DNA of 37,555 nt, taken from positions 1-37,555 of the forward strand of contig JACYMC010000138.1 in NCBI GenBank assembly GCA_015272195.1, read 5' to 3'. The DNA is from Candidatus Sericytochromatia bacterium. Its GTDB lineage: Bacteria > Cyanobacteriota > Sericytochromatia > UBA7694. The notes under the pieces were generated by a model, which worked only from the letters and a program-made list of their open reading frames with translations, was not told the origin of the DNA and did no database searches. Numbering within the stretch: position 1 is the stretch's first letter; each line of letters starts with the position of its first letter. Positions 1 through 7,326 of this stretch are shown one piece after another. Position numbers and translations under genes: made by a program.

Positions 1-55
1 AGGCTGGCTGGCTCAGATGATAGGCTGTCTCAGGACTTTTCATTCTGAAGCACTG
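1..55. repeat. Terminal inverted repeat, left copy
   Basis: These 55 bases are the exact reverse complement of the last 55 bases of the window; the match stops abruptly at base 56. The repeat lies upstream of the hsp20 promoter and encodes nothing recognisable. The exact length of 55 equals a common final k-mer size of de Bruijn assemblers, so it may be an assembly-graph end shared by both contig ends. It would then reflect a real, possibly longer, inverted repeat flanking the locus. Confidence 0.95.
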
Positions 56-63
56 ATAAATTC

Positions 64-92
64 TTGACAGCCTGGATGGGAAATGGCATTAT
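64..92 (+). promoter_or_regulatory. Sigma70-like promoter of the hsp20 pair
   Basis: A perfect -35 box TTGACA (64-69) is followed after 17 bases by CATTAT (87-92), which matches four of six -10 positions. TATAAA (90-95) is an alternative -10 with a longer 20-base spacer. Initiation would fall near base 99, at the left edge of the CIRCE operator, which is the usual arrangement for HrcA-repressed chaperone genes. Confidence 0.7.
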
Positions 93-99
93 AAACATG

Positions 100-126
100 T
101 TAGCAATCAAACGTGTTGAGTGCTAA
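100..126 (+). promoter_or_regulatory. CIRCE operator (HrcA binding site)
   Basis: The sequence reads TTAGCAATC, nine bases, GAGTGCTAA. The CIRCE consensus is TTAGCACTC-N9-GAGTGCTAA, so the right arm is perfect, the left arm has one mismatch and the spacer is exactly nine. It overlaps the predicted transcription start of the two Hsp20 genes, implying repression by HrcA and induction on heat shock. No hrcA gene lies in the window. Confidence 0.93.
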
Positions 127-140
127 CTTAATTTAACAAA

Positions 141-149
141 GAGTGCTAA
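141..149 (+). promoter_or_regulatory. Extra CIRCE half-site next to the ribosome binding site
   Basis: A second perfect copy of GAGTGCTAA lies 23 bases downstream of the CIRCE right arm and directly abuts the AGAGG ribosome binding site (151-155). It has no matching left arm nine bases upstream. In the transcript, the left CIRCE arm TTAGCA could pair with either TGCTAA copy, giving two alternative hairpins. Any function is inference. Confidence 0.6.
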
Positions 150-163
150 AAGAGGTAAACGCC

Positions 164-598
164 ATGCTTTGGAACTGGAATACACGTTTTGCTGAGATGG
201 ACAGTCTGCGGCGTCAGATGGATGCCTTGTTTGAGCAGGCCCATCATGCCTTTGCAGGGACAAGCGGCAGCTTTCCGCCGGTGAATATTTATGACCAGCC
301 ACAGTCAGTACAGATTCTGGCTGAGCTGCCGGGGGTGCCGCGAGACGCTCTGGATATTTCTTTTGTAGAAGGTGGGCTGACCCTGAAAGGCGAACGCCAG
401 CCCCCTGCTGCTGTGCAGTCTGAAGACAAAGTCGTGGCCCTTCGGCAGGAGCGTCGGCTGGGGCGCTTTGAAAAAACAATTCAGATCCCTGTAGATATTG
501 ATCCAGAAGGCATTCAGGCCCGGCTGCAAGCAGGTGTACTTGTGATTGATTTACCCAAATCAGAAAAGGCCCGTACCCGGCAGATTACAGTAAATTAA
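164..598 (+). CDS. Hsp20 family small heat shock protein (first of pair)
   Basis: A 144-residue alpha-crystallin-domain chaperone, expected to form oligomers that hold unfolded proteins in the cytoplasm. The domain spans about residues 40-140, with the early AELPG strand and the late GVLVIDLPK strand (the G-x-L motif) followed by a short basic tail. The start at 164 is preferred because AGAGG sits eight bases upstream; a GTG at 143 would put that ribosome binding site inside the gene. It is first in a two-gene operon, with 19 bases before the next hsp20, and sits behind a CIRCE operator. The Hsp20 assignment is firm; assignment to a subfamily is not attempted. Confidence 0.93.
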   Translation: MLWNWNTRFAEMDSLRRQMDALFEQAHHAFAGTSGSFPPVNIYDQPQSVQILAELPGVPRDALDISFVEGGLTLKGERQPPAAVQSEDKVVALRQERRLGRFEKTIQIPVDIDPEGIQARLQAGVLVIDLPKSEKARTRQITVN

Positions 599-617
599 AG
601 ACAGGAGGACGTGAACC

Positions 618-1019
618 ATGACCGAACAAGCCCTTCAGGTGCAGGAAAAAAATACGGTGGCGCAGGCTACTACGGAGCAGATGATCAGTGCAGACAAGGC
701 CTATCGGCCGGATGTAGATATTTACCATACACCCGAGGCCTTCATTTTTCTAATCGACTTGCCTGGCGTAGAGCAGGGTGATATTGAATTGGAGGTCAAT
801 GAGCGCGATACGCTGATTCTGCGCGCCCGCAACCGCTTTGAAGCGGCTTCGGCTCCCGTGTTTCAGCAGACCCGTTTTGGGGACTATTACCGCGCGTTTG
901 AACTGGGTGACGGCATTGACCGTGAACAGATCTCAGCCCGTCTGGATCAGGGTGTGCTGGAAGTCCGCATTGCCAAGCGCGAAGCGGCCCGGCCCCGCAA
1001 AATTGAAATTCAGGTTTAA
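618..1019 (+). CDS. Hsp20 family small heat shock protein (second of pair)
   Basis: A 133-residue second small heat shock protein. Its alpha-crystallin domain runs from about residue 30 (PDVDIYHTPEAF) to the end, with the IDLPGVE strand typical of class A Hsp20s and a C-terminal GVLEVRIAK G-x-L strand. AGGAGG (603-608) lies nine bases before the ATG, a stronger ribosome binding site than that of the first gene. It shares the upstream CIRCE-controlled promoter and differs substantially from its neighbour, so the two may form mixed or specialised oligomers (inference). It converges on the kinase-like gene with only four bases between stop codons. Confidence 0.93.
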   Translation: MTEQALQVQEKNTVAQATTEQMISADKAYRPDVDIYHTPEAFIFLIDLPGVEQGDIELEVNERDTLILRARNRFEAASAPVFQQTRFGDYYRAFELGDGIDREQISARLDQGVLEVRIAKREAARPRKIEIQV

Positions 1020-1023
1020 GGAC

Positions 1024-1530
1024 TCACACCCAGTCTGCCAGGAGCTGTTGCACGCTGTGTAACAGCTCCTGTGGCGTTTTGTGGGTACCATCCAGCCAGT
1101 AGGTGCAGCTTCGGTACAATTGCTGACGCCAGGGCGAGTACTCGGTTTCCTGAAAGGCTGTCAGGCTACGCGGATCTTGGCGCAGCTGCTGATTTCGCAA
1201 CCAAAGCCAGCGCGGCTCTGCCCAGAGACATAAGCTGGGAGCCAACTGTAAAAAATGGGTCTGACCCTGGGCTGACCACTGTGTCCCGGCACCAATATCC
1301 GCCAGATAAGATACCGGCTTTGCATGCAGTGTCTGCAAGGCTTGACAAGAGCTCTGATAGAAAGCCTGTGGGCCTTGCCGGCGCAGGGTTTCGGCCAGCA
1401 GCTGCTGGGGCCTTTGCTGCTGCAGGTGCTGATCCAGATCCAGATGCCGGCTTTTTAAATCAGGGGCCAGCATCTGACTGAGCGTGCTTTTGCCCGCACC
1501 GCTTGGTCCCAGCAGCAGCAGGCGAATCAT
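1024..1530 (-). CDS. Shikimate-kinase-like P-loop protein
   Basis: A 168-residue nucleotide-binding protein with a Walker A loop GPSGAGKST (residues 8-16) and an early DLDQHL that resembles the D-x-D region of shikimate kinases. An ADIGAGTQ segment sits where AroK has its Gly-Gly-Gly loop, and length and layout fit the shikimate kinase fold. The arginine expected in the FR motif appears replaced (AFYQ), so shikimate phosphorylation is doubtful. The start overlaps the stop of the rRNA methyltransferase gene as ATGA, implying translational coupling at the end of a three-gene operon. A divergent small-molecule or RNA-related kinase is equally possible; no substrate is assigned. Confidence 0.6.
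   Translation of the reverse strand: MIRLLLLGPSGAGKSTLSQMLAPDLKSRHLDLDQHLQQQRPQQLLAETLRRQGPQAFYQSSCQALQTLHAKPVSYLADIGAGTQWSAQGQTHFLQLAPSLCLWAEPRWLWLRNQQLRQDPRSLTAFQETEYSPWRQQLYRSCTYWLDGTHKTPQELLHSVQQLLADWV
1039..1080 (+). terminator. Probable rho-independent terminator of the hsp20 operon
   Basis: CAGGAGCTGTT (1039-1049) pairs perfectly over 11 bp with AACAGCTCCTG (1061-1071) across an 11-base loop, and TTTT follows at 1077-1080. It lies inside the 3' end of the opposite-strand kinase-like gene. The T-tract is short and comes six bases after the stem, so termination efficiency is uncertain. Confidence 0.5.
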
Positions 1531-2909
1531 TTGCTCGGGGCCAGTGGCAGCACATTCTGTAGTGTTTGCCAGGCTTCAGCCAGGGTTTCTTTATCGGGTC
1601 GGATACGGATGCGCTGCCCGGTGGGGTAAAGATTGTTTAGCCTTCCCGGAGCGGCTTTGGCCCAGCCCAGAGGCCAGTCTTCAAAAAAACAGCGCACAAA
1701 ACCACCGGGGGCTTCTCTGGGCAAAGCCTCGCCCTGGAGGTAGGCAATGGCCTCGCTGAGAGTGAGTTCCTGCCGGGGCCAGTAATCTTCAGCGCAGTAA
1801 ATGGAGCGTGAAAGGTCAATCTCAGGTTGGAGTGTCTGGCCTTTGTACTTACCCAGACGCAGTGGCGGATGTTTTGGGTTTAGCTGGGTTTGCAGCCACC
1901 CCAGATCTGTCTGCCAGCGGGCGGGCCAGGCCCAGATTTCTTCCTGATGCTTTTCAAAGCACCAGTCTCCCTGCAGCCAATGACGATAGGCGGCGGTGTT
2001 TTTGGGGGACTCCAGCCGGGCTTTGGGACTGGAGCGTCGAATGGCGGGAGCGCAAGTTGTTTTTTTGACAGCTGTAATAAAAAAGCCTTCGCCCTCAAAT
2101 TGGTGGGGCAGGCATTGAACACAGGTGCTGCCCTGAACAGACCACTGTCTGAGGCCCCAGTGCTCAGGCAGCTGCCAGCTGAGCGCTTCGGCTCCCAGCG
2201 CCAGCAGATGCTGGAGTTGTTGCTCGTTTTCAGCCGGTGCATAGGTACAGGTCGCATAAACCAGTGTGCCGCCCGGTGCCAGGGCCGGCCAGAGATCTTC
2301 TAAAATGCGTTGTTGACGACGGGCACACTGATTGACATGGGCTTCAGACCAGTTTTGTTGGGCTTCAGGATCTTTGCGAAATAGGCCCTCACCAGAACAG
2401 GGGGCGTCCACCACGATCAGATCAAAATAAGCTGCCAGACGTCCCAGGATTCTGGGGTCCTGCTGGGTGACGATGGCATGGCTGTGGCCCCATTTGCTGA
2501 GATTTTCGGCCAGGATTGGCAGGCGGCTCTGAATTACTTCATTAGAGACCAGCAGGCTTTCTGGAAACAGGCTGGCCAGATGGGTGCTTTTACCGCCTGG
2601 TGCACCACAGGCGTCCAGAATCCGCTGCGGATTTATTTTGAGCGCTTGCAGTACGGCCTCCAGAATCATGCAGCTGGGATCCTGCACGTAGTAGGCGCCG
2701 GAATGAAAGCGCGGATCCAGAATAAAACGGGGCCGACTGGACAGGTAGTGACCGGTCCTGGACCACGGCATTTCAGCCAATGTGTGGGGGCTTGTTTTAA
2801 AGGGATTGCGTCGCACAGCGCTGGGTGCAGGACGCGTGAAGGCCTGTTCAAACGCTGACCAGTCGGGCAGCTGTTGGCGCATGCGCTGGCAAAAGACGTC
2901 AGGCAACAT
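1527..2909 (-). CDS. RsmB/RsmF (NOL1/NOP2/Sun) family rRNA cytosine-C5 methyltransferase
   Basis: A 460-residue SAM-dependent RNA m5C methyltransferase, expected to modify 16S rRNA. The SAM site DACGAPGGK is at 99-107, motif IV DAPCSGEG includes Cys171, and the nucleophile motif ATCTYAP includes Cys221, so both conserved cysteines are present. The C-terminal third carries an RsmF/YebU-like extension with FVRCFFEDWPLG and a late RLNNLYPTGQ segment; length is close to E. coli RsmF. Its ATG overlaps the upstream methyltransferase stop by one base (TGATG), and its stop overlaps the kinase-like start. Family call is firm; the exact rRNA position is unknown. Confidence 0.9.
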   Translation of the reverse strand: MLPDVFCQRMRQQLPDWSAFEQAFTRPAPSAVRRNPFKTSPHTLAEMPWSRTGHYLSSRPRFILDPRFHSGAYYVQDPSCMILEAVLQALKINPQRILDACGAPGGKSTHLASLFPESLLVSNEVIQSRLPILAENLSKWGHSHAIVTQQDPRILGRLAAYFDLIVVDAPCSGEGLFRKDPEAQQNWSEAHVNQCARRQQRILEDLWPALAPGGTLVYATCTYAPAENEQQLQHLLALGAEALSWQLPEHWGLRQWSVQGSTCVQCLPHQFEGEGFFITAVKKTTCAPAIRRSSPKARLESPKNTAAYRHWLQGDWCFEKHQEEIWAWPARWQTDLGWLQTQLNPKHPPLRLGKYKGQTLQPEIDLSRSIYCAEDYWPRQELTLSEAIAYLQGEALPREAPGGFVRCFFEDWPLGWAKAAPGRLNNLYPTGQRIRIRPDKETLAEAWQTLQNVLPLAPSK

Positions 2910-3643
2910 CAGGGCTTATGTGCTGAAAGCAGTAAAAATAGCGGAATGCGAGAGCGCTTTTCAAACAGCTTTTTGTCTTTGATGTGGGTTGCCTTTGGGC
3001 AGGACTCTCTGAGGTCCTGAACCACAAAGCCATTGTTCTTCAGGCTTTGGTAATAGTCCTCAACGGTACGATGGTATTTCAGAACCTGGCCACCCATCCA
3101 GCTGACATTGCGTTTGCCGGTCTGAAAGTAGCGATCCACCACCCAGTCCTGGCGGTTGGCCCCTTGTTTCATACTTAGCTGATTTGAGGTGATCACCGGA
3201 TGCTCTACGGAAAAGACAAAATCTCCGCCGGGCTTTAAAGCCTGAAAAATCTTTTGAAACACGGGCTGAATGTCTTCGATATAATGAAAGGCCAGGCGAG
3301 ATAAAACCAGATCAAAAGTGCCTGTTTCAGGGTATTCCCAGTTTTCAATATAGCCCTGTTGCAATCGGATTTGGGGGCTGTGCAGGGTGGATGCCAGTTC
3401 AATCATGCGGGCCGAGCCGTCAATGCCTTGATAATATTGTGTTCCCTGCTTTAAGAGCCATGGCGCAATGGTCGCATCGCCGCAACCCAGATCCAGCACC
3501 TGAGGATAGCTTCGCTGGGTCAGCCATTCCTGTATAATCGGCCATTCCAGCGTCTGGTTGGCGCTGCTGTTCTGCTCACGGCGCTCCTGGTAAATATTGA
3601 AGACTTCAGGGTTATCATAAAAGAGCGCGCCGGTTTCACTCAT
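2909..3643 (-). CDS. Class I SAM-dependent methyltransferase
   Basis: A 244-residue cytoplasmic methyltransferase of the Methyltransf_11/25 type. Motif I VLDLGCGDAT (residues 49-58) begins the SAM-binding Rossmann fold, GIDGSARMIELA is the ribose-binding acidic strand, and FDLVLSRLAFHYIED plus the later LKPGGDFVFS are the usual core strands. The substrate cannot be read from sequence. It opens an operon translated into the RsmF-like gene (TGATG) and then the kinase-like gene. AAGGA upstream of the ATG serves as ribosome binding site. Sharing an operon with an rRNA methyltransferase suggests, but does not show, a translation-related role. Confidence 0.85.
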   Translation of the reverse strand: MSETGALFYDNPEVFNIYQERREQNSSANQTLEWPIIQEWLTQRSYPQVLDLGCGDATIAPWLLKQGTQYYQGIDGSARMIELASTLHSPQIRLQQGYIENWEYPETGTFDLVLSRLAFHYIEDIQPVFQKIFQALKPGGDFVFSVEHPVITSNQLSMKQGANRQDWVVDRYFQTGKRNVSWMGGQVLKYHRTVEDYYQSLKNNGFVVQDLRESCPKATHIKDKKLFEKRSRIPLFLLLSAHKP

Positions 3644-3670
3644 ATTGTGTGTTTTCCTTTATTCATAGAC

Positions 3671-3701
3671 AAAACCGGGTCAGTCGTGAGACTGACCCGG
3701 T
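3671..3701 (-). terminator. Rho-independent terminator after the 197-aa lipoprotein gene
   Basis: ACCGGGTCAGTC and GACTGACCCGGT form a perfect 12-bp stem with a four-base loop (3674-3701). On the minus strand the stem is followed by TTTTGTCT. It begins about 20 bases after the lipoprotein stop codon and separates the lipoprotein cluster from the methyltransferase operon. Confidence 0.85.
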
Positions 3702-3720
3702 CGAGAAATAATGCAACAGA

Positions 3721-4314
3721 CTAGTTGTGAATCACGTTCAGTCTGAGGGTGCTGCTGCGTTGCACGGTGTCATCACCAATCCTCTGGTAGGTGAAGTGGA
3801 CAGAGTCATTCTGGGTGGGGGCACCCAGCTGGGGCAGCCATACGAAGCTGATTTCGTTCTCAGAAACGTTCACTTCGCGAATTTCAACGTTGATGCGCGC
3901 CTGGCCGTCGCGGACCAGGTCGATGGTGGCATCGCTGGAGAAAAAGCGCAGGACGGCCAGATCTTCAATGCTGGTAAAACCTGTGCCAGTTACCGTGAAA
4001 CGGTAAGTGAAATCCTGGGGATTTCTGACAGCCTGAGCAGAAGTCAGGGAGACAGTCTGGTTGCCGCTGGGCTCCAGGGTGGGCAGTGCGCTCGGCTGGC
4101 TACCGGGATTGCTGGTAGGCACCATGGTGGGGGTTGGTGTGGGCTTACCGGGCTCACCAGGCTGACCAGGCTCGGTCGGCACGCTGGACTCACCAGGTGA
4201 GGGTGAAGCAGAAGGGTTAGGGCTGCTGGGAGTGGAAGGGTTTTCTTCACCGGGGCAGCCTGCGAGGGTGACTATCATGGCGAGGCTGGCGGCGAGTAAC
4301 AGTGACTTTTTCAT
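3721..4314 (-). CDS. Lipoprotein of unknown function with Pro/Ser/Thr-rich linker
   Basis: A 197-residue predicted lipoprotein. The signal peptide ends in lipobox LAGC with the acylated cysteine at residue 20. Residues 21-80 are a low-complexity Pro/Ser/Gly/Thr tether rich in SPSP and PTPTPT. The remainder (about 88-197) is a beta-rich domain containing VTGTGFTSIED, faintly like IPT/TIG immunoglobulin-like folds, but I do not recognise a family. AAGGAG lies nine bases upstream of the start. It is the last of four lipoprotein genes on this strand, with a 121-bp gap before it that may hold its own promoter, and a strong terminator after it. Function unknown; it is probably surface-tethered or periplasmic. 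Confidence 0.8.
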   Translation of the reverse strand: MKKSLLLAASLAMIVTLAGCPGEENPSTPSSPNPSASPSPGESSVPTEPGQPGEPGKPTPTPTMVPTSNPGSQPSALPTLEPSGNQTVSLTSAQAVRNPQDFTYRFTVTGTGFTSIEDLAVLRFFSSDATIDLVRDGQARINVEIREVNVSENEISFVWLPQLGAPTQNDSVHFTYQRIGDDTVQRSSTLRLNVIHN

Positions 4315-4435
4315 TTTAAGTATTCTCCTTACTGTAGCTTAACTGAAGTTTTGTTTTTTTGAATGCTGGATTTTCAGAGCAGAAGTTCTATAAAGCAACG
4401 AAAGCATTTAAGTATAACCGATTTTTGCTGCTGCG

Positions 4436-5311
4436 TCATCCATCCTGAGGGGGTTTTTCATTGGGGACCGGGGCACCTCCTCCCAGACGCTGAAGATGTT
4501 CTTTGGCCTGGTTGATGAAATTTTCGGGCTGCTGGTTTTTTTCAGCCAGATCCAGATACTTCTGCCAGGTTTTCAGCGCTTCCTGCGGGCTTTTGGCTTC
4601 CTGCAGGCGTGCCAGGTTCATCAGGGCACTCAGGTGCTGTGGATGATACTTGAGGGCCTTTTCAAAGAAGCCGATGGCAATATCTGCTTGCTTGCGTTTG
4701 TCATAAAGACTGCCCAGACCGTAGCTGGCATTGGCATGATCGGGGTGATGCTCAAGTACCTGGCGATAATAGGTTTCGGCTTTGTCGAGCTGTTCCAGCG
4801 CCTCAAAAGTTGCGGCGGCATTATAAGAAAAGTCGGCGTTTTGAGGATTAATTTGACTTAAGCGCTCGAAAATAGCTGCTGCATCTGACAGATTTTGCTG
4901 TGAGAATTCAAATAGGCCGTATTCCAGCTCAAACTCGTAACGGTCAGGGTACTTGCGGAGGCCTTCCTGATAAAGTGCCCTGACCTTGTCAGTTTGCCCC
5001 TGCGCGTCATAACACTTGACCACGCTGTCGTAGAGCGGGAAGTAGTCTACCCCTTTATCAAAGGCTATTTCGCCGTAGTGCGTGCAGCGTTCCCAGTTGC
5101 TCGTATAGGCATAAGAGATGGCCAGTTTAGGGTAAATATTGACGTTACCACTGTCTTTGATCAGCAAAGACTCATAAATAGGGATGGCTTCTTCATAAGC
5201 TTGGTTGGCAAAATGCTGGTTGGCTGTTTCAAAAAGTTGGGTGCTGTTGGGCTGACAACTGCTGAGGAGTATTGCCGCACATAAACCGATGGACAGAGGT
5301 TTAAAGCTCAT
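4436..5311 (-). CDS. TPR-repeat lipoprotein
   Basis: A 291-residue lipoprotein with lipobox LSSC (Cys19) followed by tetratricopeptide repeats across roughly residues 25-265. Typical TPR signatures include ANQHFANQAYEEAIPIYESLL, AAATFEALEQLDKAETYYRQVL and IGFFEKALKYHPQHLSALMNLARL. TPR superhelices are protein-protein scaffolds, so it probably supports an envelope complex at the periplasmic face. A short Pro-rich tail ends the protein. Its start lies inside the 3' end of the preceding gene (11-bp overlap), so the two are co-translated in one operon with the NHL lipoprotein. Partner unknown. Confidence 0.88.
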   Translation of the reverse strand: MSFKPLSIGLCAAILLSSCQPNSTQLFETANQHFANQAYEEAIPIYESLLIKDSGNVNIYPKLAISYAYTSNWERCTHYGEIAFDKGVDYFPLYDSVVKCYDAQGQTDKVRALYQEGLRKYPDRYEFELEYGLFEFSQQNLSDAAAIFERLSQINPQNADFSYNAAATFEALEQLDKAETYYRQVLEHHPDHANASYGLGSLYDKRKQADIAIGFFEKALKYHPQHLSALMNLARLQEAKSPQEALKTWQKYLDLAEKNQQPENFINQAKEHLQRLGGGAPVPNEKPPQDG

Positions 5312-5687
5312 GAAGACGGATCACCCGATAGGTTTTGCCTGTTTTTTCGACACGCGCAATGTAGCCTGCTGCTCTGAAAGTGACTTCTTCACCCTGTTTG
5401 AGGTTTTTGAAGTCTTCCAGATCGTTCCATTCAATCATATAGGTGATATCGTCAATCGTAACGAAGTGGGCGTCCATCGCACCATAATTGATTTCCGGGT
5501 TTTTGTTTTGCTCTAGCTCAATTTCGTTGATTAACGCAACGCGAATGTTTGGCTCTATAATAAAATCTTTGACGTTTCCGCGGCCTTTGTCAGGGCCAGG
5601 GGCTTCCAGCGGTGCACTTTCACAGGCTGAAATGACCATCAGACAAATCAGCGCCATTGTGAAACGACGCAAATTATAGATTTTCAT
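5301..5687 (-). CDS. Small lipoprotein, function unknown
   Basis: A 128-residue predicted lipoprotein with lipobox ISAC (Cys22); Met11 is an alternative start that would still leave a workable signal peptide. The mature part is mixed alpha/beta with a central MDAHFVTIDDITYMIEW segment and a basic C-terminal strand. I do not recognise the family. Its start overlaps the NHL lipoprotein stop as ATGA and its end overlaps the TPR gene by 11 bp. It is therefore the middle member of a tightly coupled three-lipoprotein operon, suggesting the three act at the same envelope location. Confidence 0.78.
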   Translation of the reverse strand: MKIYNLRRFTMALICLMVISACESAPLEAPGPDKGRGNVKDFIIEPNIRVALINEIELEQNKNPEINYGAMDAHFVTIDDITYMIEWNDLEDFKNLKQGEEVTFRAAGYIARVEKTGKTYRVIRLHEL

Positions 5688-7156
5688 AAGCTTGCTCCAG
5701 TGTTTATTTCAGATTCAGGATTTGTTGTAGGTGTATTATTGCGTTCGAGACGCCGCAGGCGTCTGTGTGTCTGATCATAAATCCACAAATTGCCTGCAGT
5801 ATCAAACGTTATGGCACGGGGACGCATTTCTACAGCCAGGGCATCGGAGCGGGCAGAAGCAAATTCCTGATCCTGGCCGCTGCCGGCCACACTTTCGATC
5901 AGGGCAAAAGGTGAGGCGGGTCGGATGCGTCGAATGCGAAGATTATTGCTGTCAATAAAGTAAAGCAGATTGTCAGGTCCAATCGTCATCGCTGTAGGTT
6001 GATTTAAGTGAGCCAGATGGGCTGCGATGCCGTCACCGTTATAACCCGTGGTGCCTGAACCCGCCAGTTTATCGATGATGCCGTTGCGGATCCAGCGAAT
6101 GCTGGCAAAGTCACCTGTAATGTACAGGGCACTGCCGTCTGCACTGACAGCAAGATTGCGCGGACTTTTGAGGCGGGCCTGGAGTGCAGGTCCGCCATCA
6201 CCGGAAGTGGCACCTTCAGGAAGGAAGCTGGCCACATCATCTTCGTCTTCAACGCGGGTATCCAGAATATATTGGCCTGCAATGGTCTGCATCTGACCGT
6301 CTGGGGTGACCTTGCGGATCAGGTGGTTGCCGGTGTCGGCAATATAAAGATTTCCGGCAGCGTCTCGGGCCAGGCCCTCAGGCTGGTTCAGCTGGCGCTC
6401 CAGAGCGGGACCATCACCGTTATAACCTCCCGTGCCATTGCCGGCCAGCACGGTGACCTTACCATCACTGGGATCAATACTGATCACACGGTTGTTAAAC
6501 GTTTCAACAGCGTAAAACAACTCAGTATCTGCCGAATATAAAAGGCTTGCGGTGTTTTGTAAGTCGCGGATCCGTTCCCAATACAGGCGATACTCTACGG
6601 TTTGGGTAGAGGACGTTGAGTTGATAATTGGAGTGATATATCCCATACGCCCTTCGCCGCTATTGAGTATCCAGATATTGTTTTCCTTGTCGCTGGCTAT
6701 GCCGCTGATGAAATCGGGAAAAGGCATGTTCTCTGCCTGAATGCCGCTCTCGGGCATACCGGCCCGGCCACTGCCAGTGATGACTTTAATCTCTCCAAAG
6801 CGCAAAGGTGCTGCTGGGAGGGCGGGGCTCGATGTGGGTTGGGGTGTGGCATCGGGACTGGGCTCAGCTGGCTCAGGGCTGACGCTTGGACTGGGCTCAG
6901 CTGGCTCAGGGCTGACGCTTGGACTGGGCTCAGCTGGCTCAGGGCTGACGCTTGGACTGGGCTCCGGTGTTGTTGGCGTAGCGCTGGGTTGGGGGGTGGT
7001 TACCGGGTCTGGTGACGGTGTTGTTGAGGGTGATGGCGCTGTGCTTGGACTGATGCTGGCTGAGGGCGAGGGTTGTGGGGGCGAGACCTGCTCGACAGGC
7101 TGGCAGGCCCACAGGCTCAGGCAGGCAAGGGTTCCAAGTTTCCAGATGGGCTTCAT
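5684..7156 (-). CDS. NHL-repeat beta-propeller lipoprotein with Pro/Ser-rich stalk
   Basis: A 490-residue predicted lipoprotein. The lipobox is LWAC (Cys18). Residues 25-115 form a long Pro/Ser/Thr stalk that includes three identical 11-residue units. From about residue 120 to 475 an NHL beta-propeller follows, with repeated signatures such as LNQPEGLARDAAGNLYIADT, LKSPRNLAVSADGSALYITG and LNQPTAMTIGPDNLLYFIDS. Such propellers usually bind proteins or ligands outside the cytoplasm; an enzymatic role is not evident. AGGAG lies nine bases before the start. It leads the lipoprotein operon and is divergent from the DUF192 gene. The stalk is likely length-variable. Confidence 0.88.
   Translation of the reverse strand: MKPIWKLGTLACLSLWACQPVEQVSPPQPSPSASISPSTAPSPSTTPSPDPVTTPQPSATPTTPEPSPSVSPEPAEPSPSVSPEPAEPSPSVSPEPAEPSPDATPQPTSSPALPAAPLRFGEIKVITGSGRAGMPESGIQAENMPFPDFISGIASDKENNIWILNSGEGRMGYITPIINSTSSTQTVEYRLYWERIRDLQNTASLLYSADTELFYAVETFNNRVISIDPSDGKVTVLAGNGTGGYNGDGPALERQLNQPEGLARDAAGNLYIADTGNHLIRKVTPDGQMQTIAGQYILDTRVEDEDDVASFLPEGATSGDGGPALQARLKSPRNLAVSADGSALYITGDFASIRWIRNGIIDKLAGSGTTGYNGDGIAAHLAHLNQPTAMTIGPDNLLYFIDSNNLRIRRIRPASPFALIESVAGSGQDQEFASARSDALAVEMRPRAITFDTAGNLWIYDQTHRRLRRLERNNTPTTNPESEINTGASL
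6860..6958 (-). repeat. Three identical 33-bp tandem repeats in the lipoprotein stalk
   Basis: Three exact, contiguous 33-bp units (6860-6892, 6893-6925, 6926-6958) are followed by a partial fourth that diverges after a few bases. Each unit keeps frame and encodes an 11-residue Pro/Ser/Glu/Ala segment (PSPSVSPEPAE by one phase) in the stalk of the NHL lipoprotein. Perfect identity suggests recent expansion by slippage or recombination. Confidence 0.95.
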
Positions 7157-7245
7157 GTATTGCGACTCCTGAACTTTTAATACCTATTTTACCGATCAGG
7201 ACGTATAAGGGAAGGTGAAAGTTCCTTTTGTTTTGTGTAATGCAC

Positions 7246-7251
7246 TATGAT
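7246..7251 (+). promoter_or_regulatory. Candidate -10 box upstream of the DUF192 gene
   Basis: TATGAT matches five of six -10 positions; no convincing -35 lies 16-18 bases upstream. Initiation about seven bases downstream would fall at base 258 of the 7-kb region, that is 7258, exactly on the ATG of the short upstream reading frame, giving a leaderless transcript. The rest of the gap between the divergent genes shows nothing else recognisable. Confidence 0.4.
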
Positions 7252-7257
7252 AGAGCT

Positions 7258-7326
7258 ATGAAAAATAAAAAATACTTCATTAAAGCTCCCCCATGGTTTA
7301 AAGCAGCTGACAAGGGAGGATGCTGA
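7258..7326 (+). CDS. Possible 22-residue leader ORF coupled to the DUF192 gene
   Basis: An ATG at 7258 opens a 22-codon frame, Lys-rich at its N terminus (MKNKKYFIK) and containing APPWFKAADKGGC. Its TGA overlaps the downstream ATG as TGATG. There is no ribosome binding site before it, but the candidate -10 box would place the transcript start on its first base. The GGGAGGA that serves the downstream gene lies within its last codons, so translation of the leader could affect access to it. It may be chance; no homologue is recognised. Confidence 0.3.
   Translation: MKNKKYFIKAPPWFKAADKGGC

Noticed and set aside
6860-6958. Direct repeats considered as a CRISPR array
   Set aside because: The 33-bp units are contiguous with no spacers, stay in frame and encode a protein stalk; no cas genes are present.
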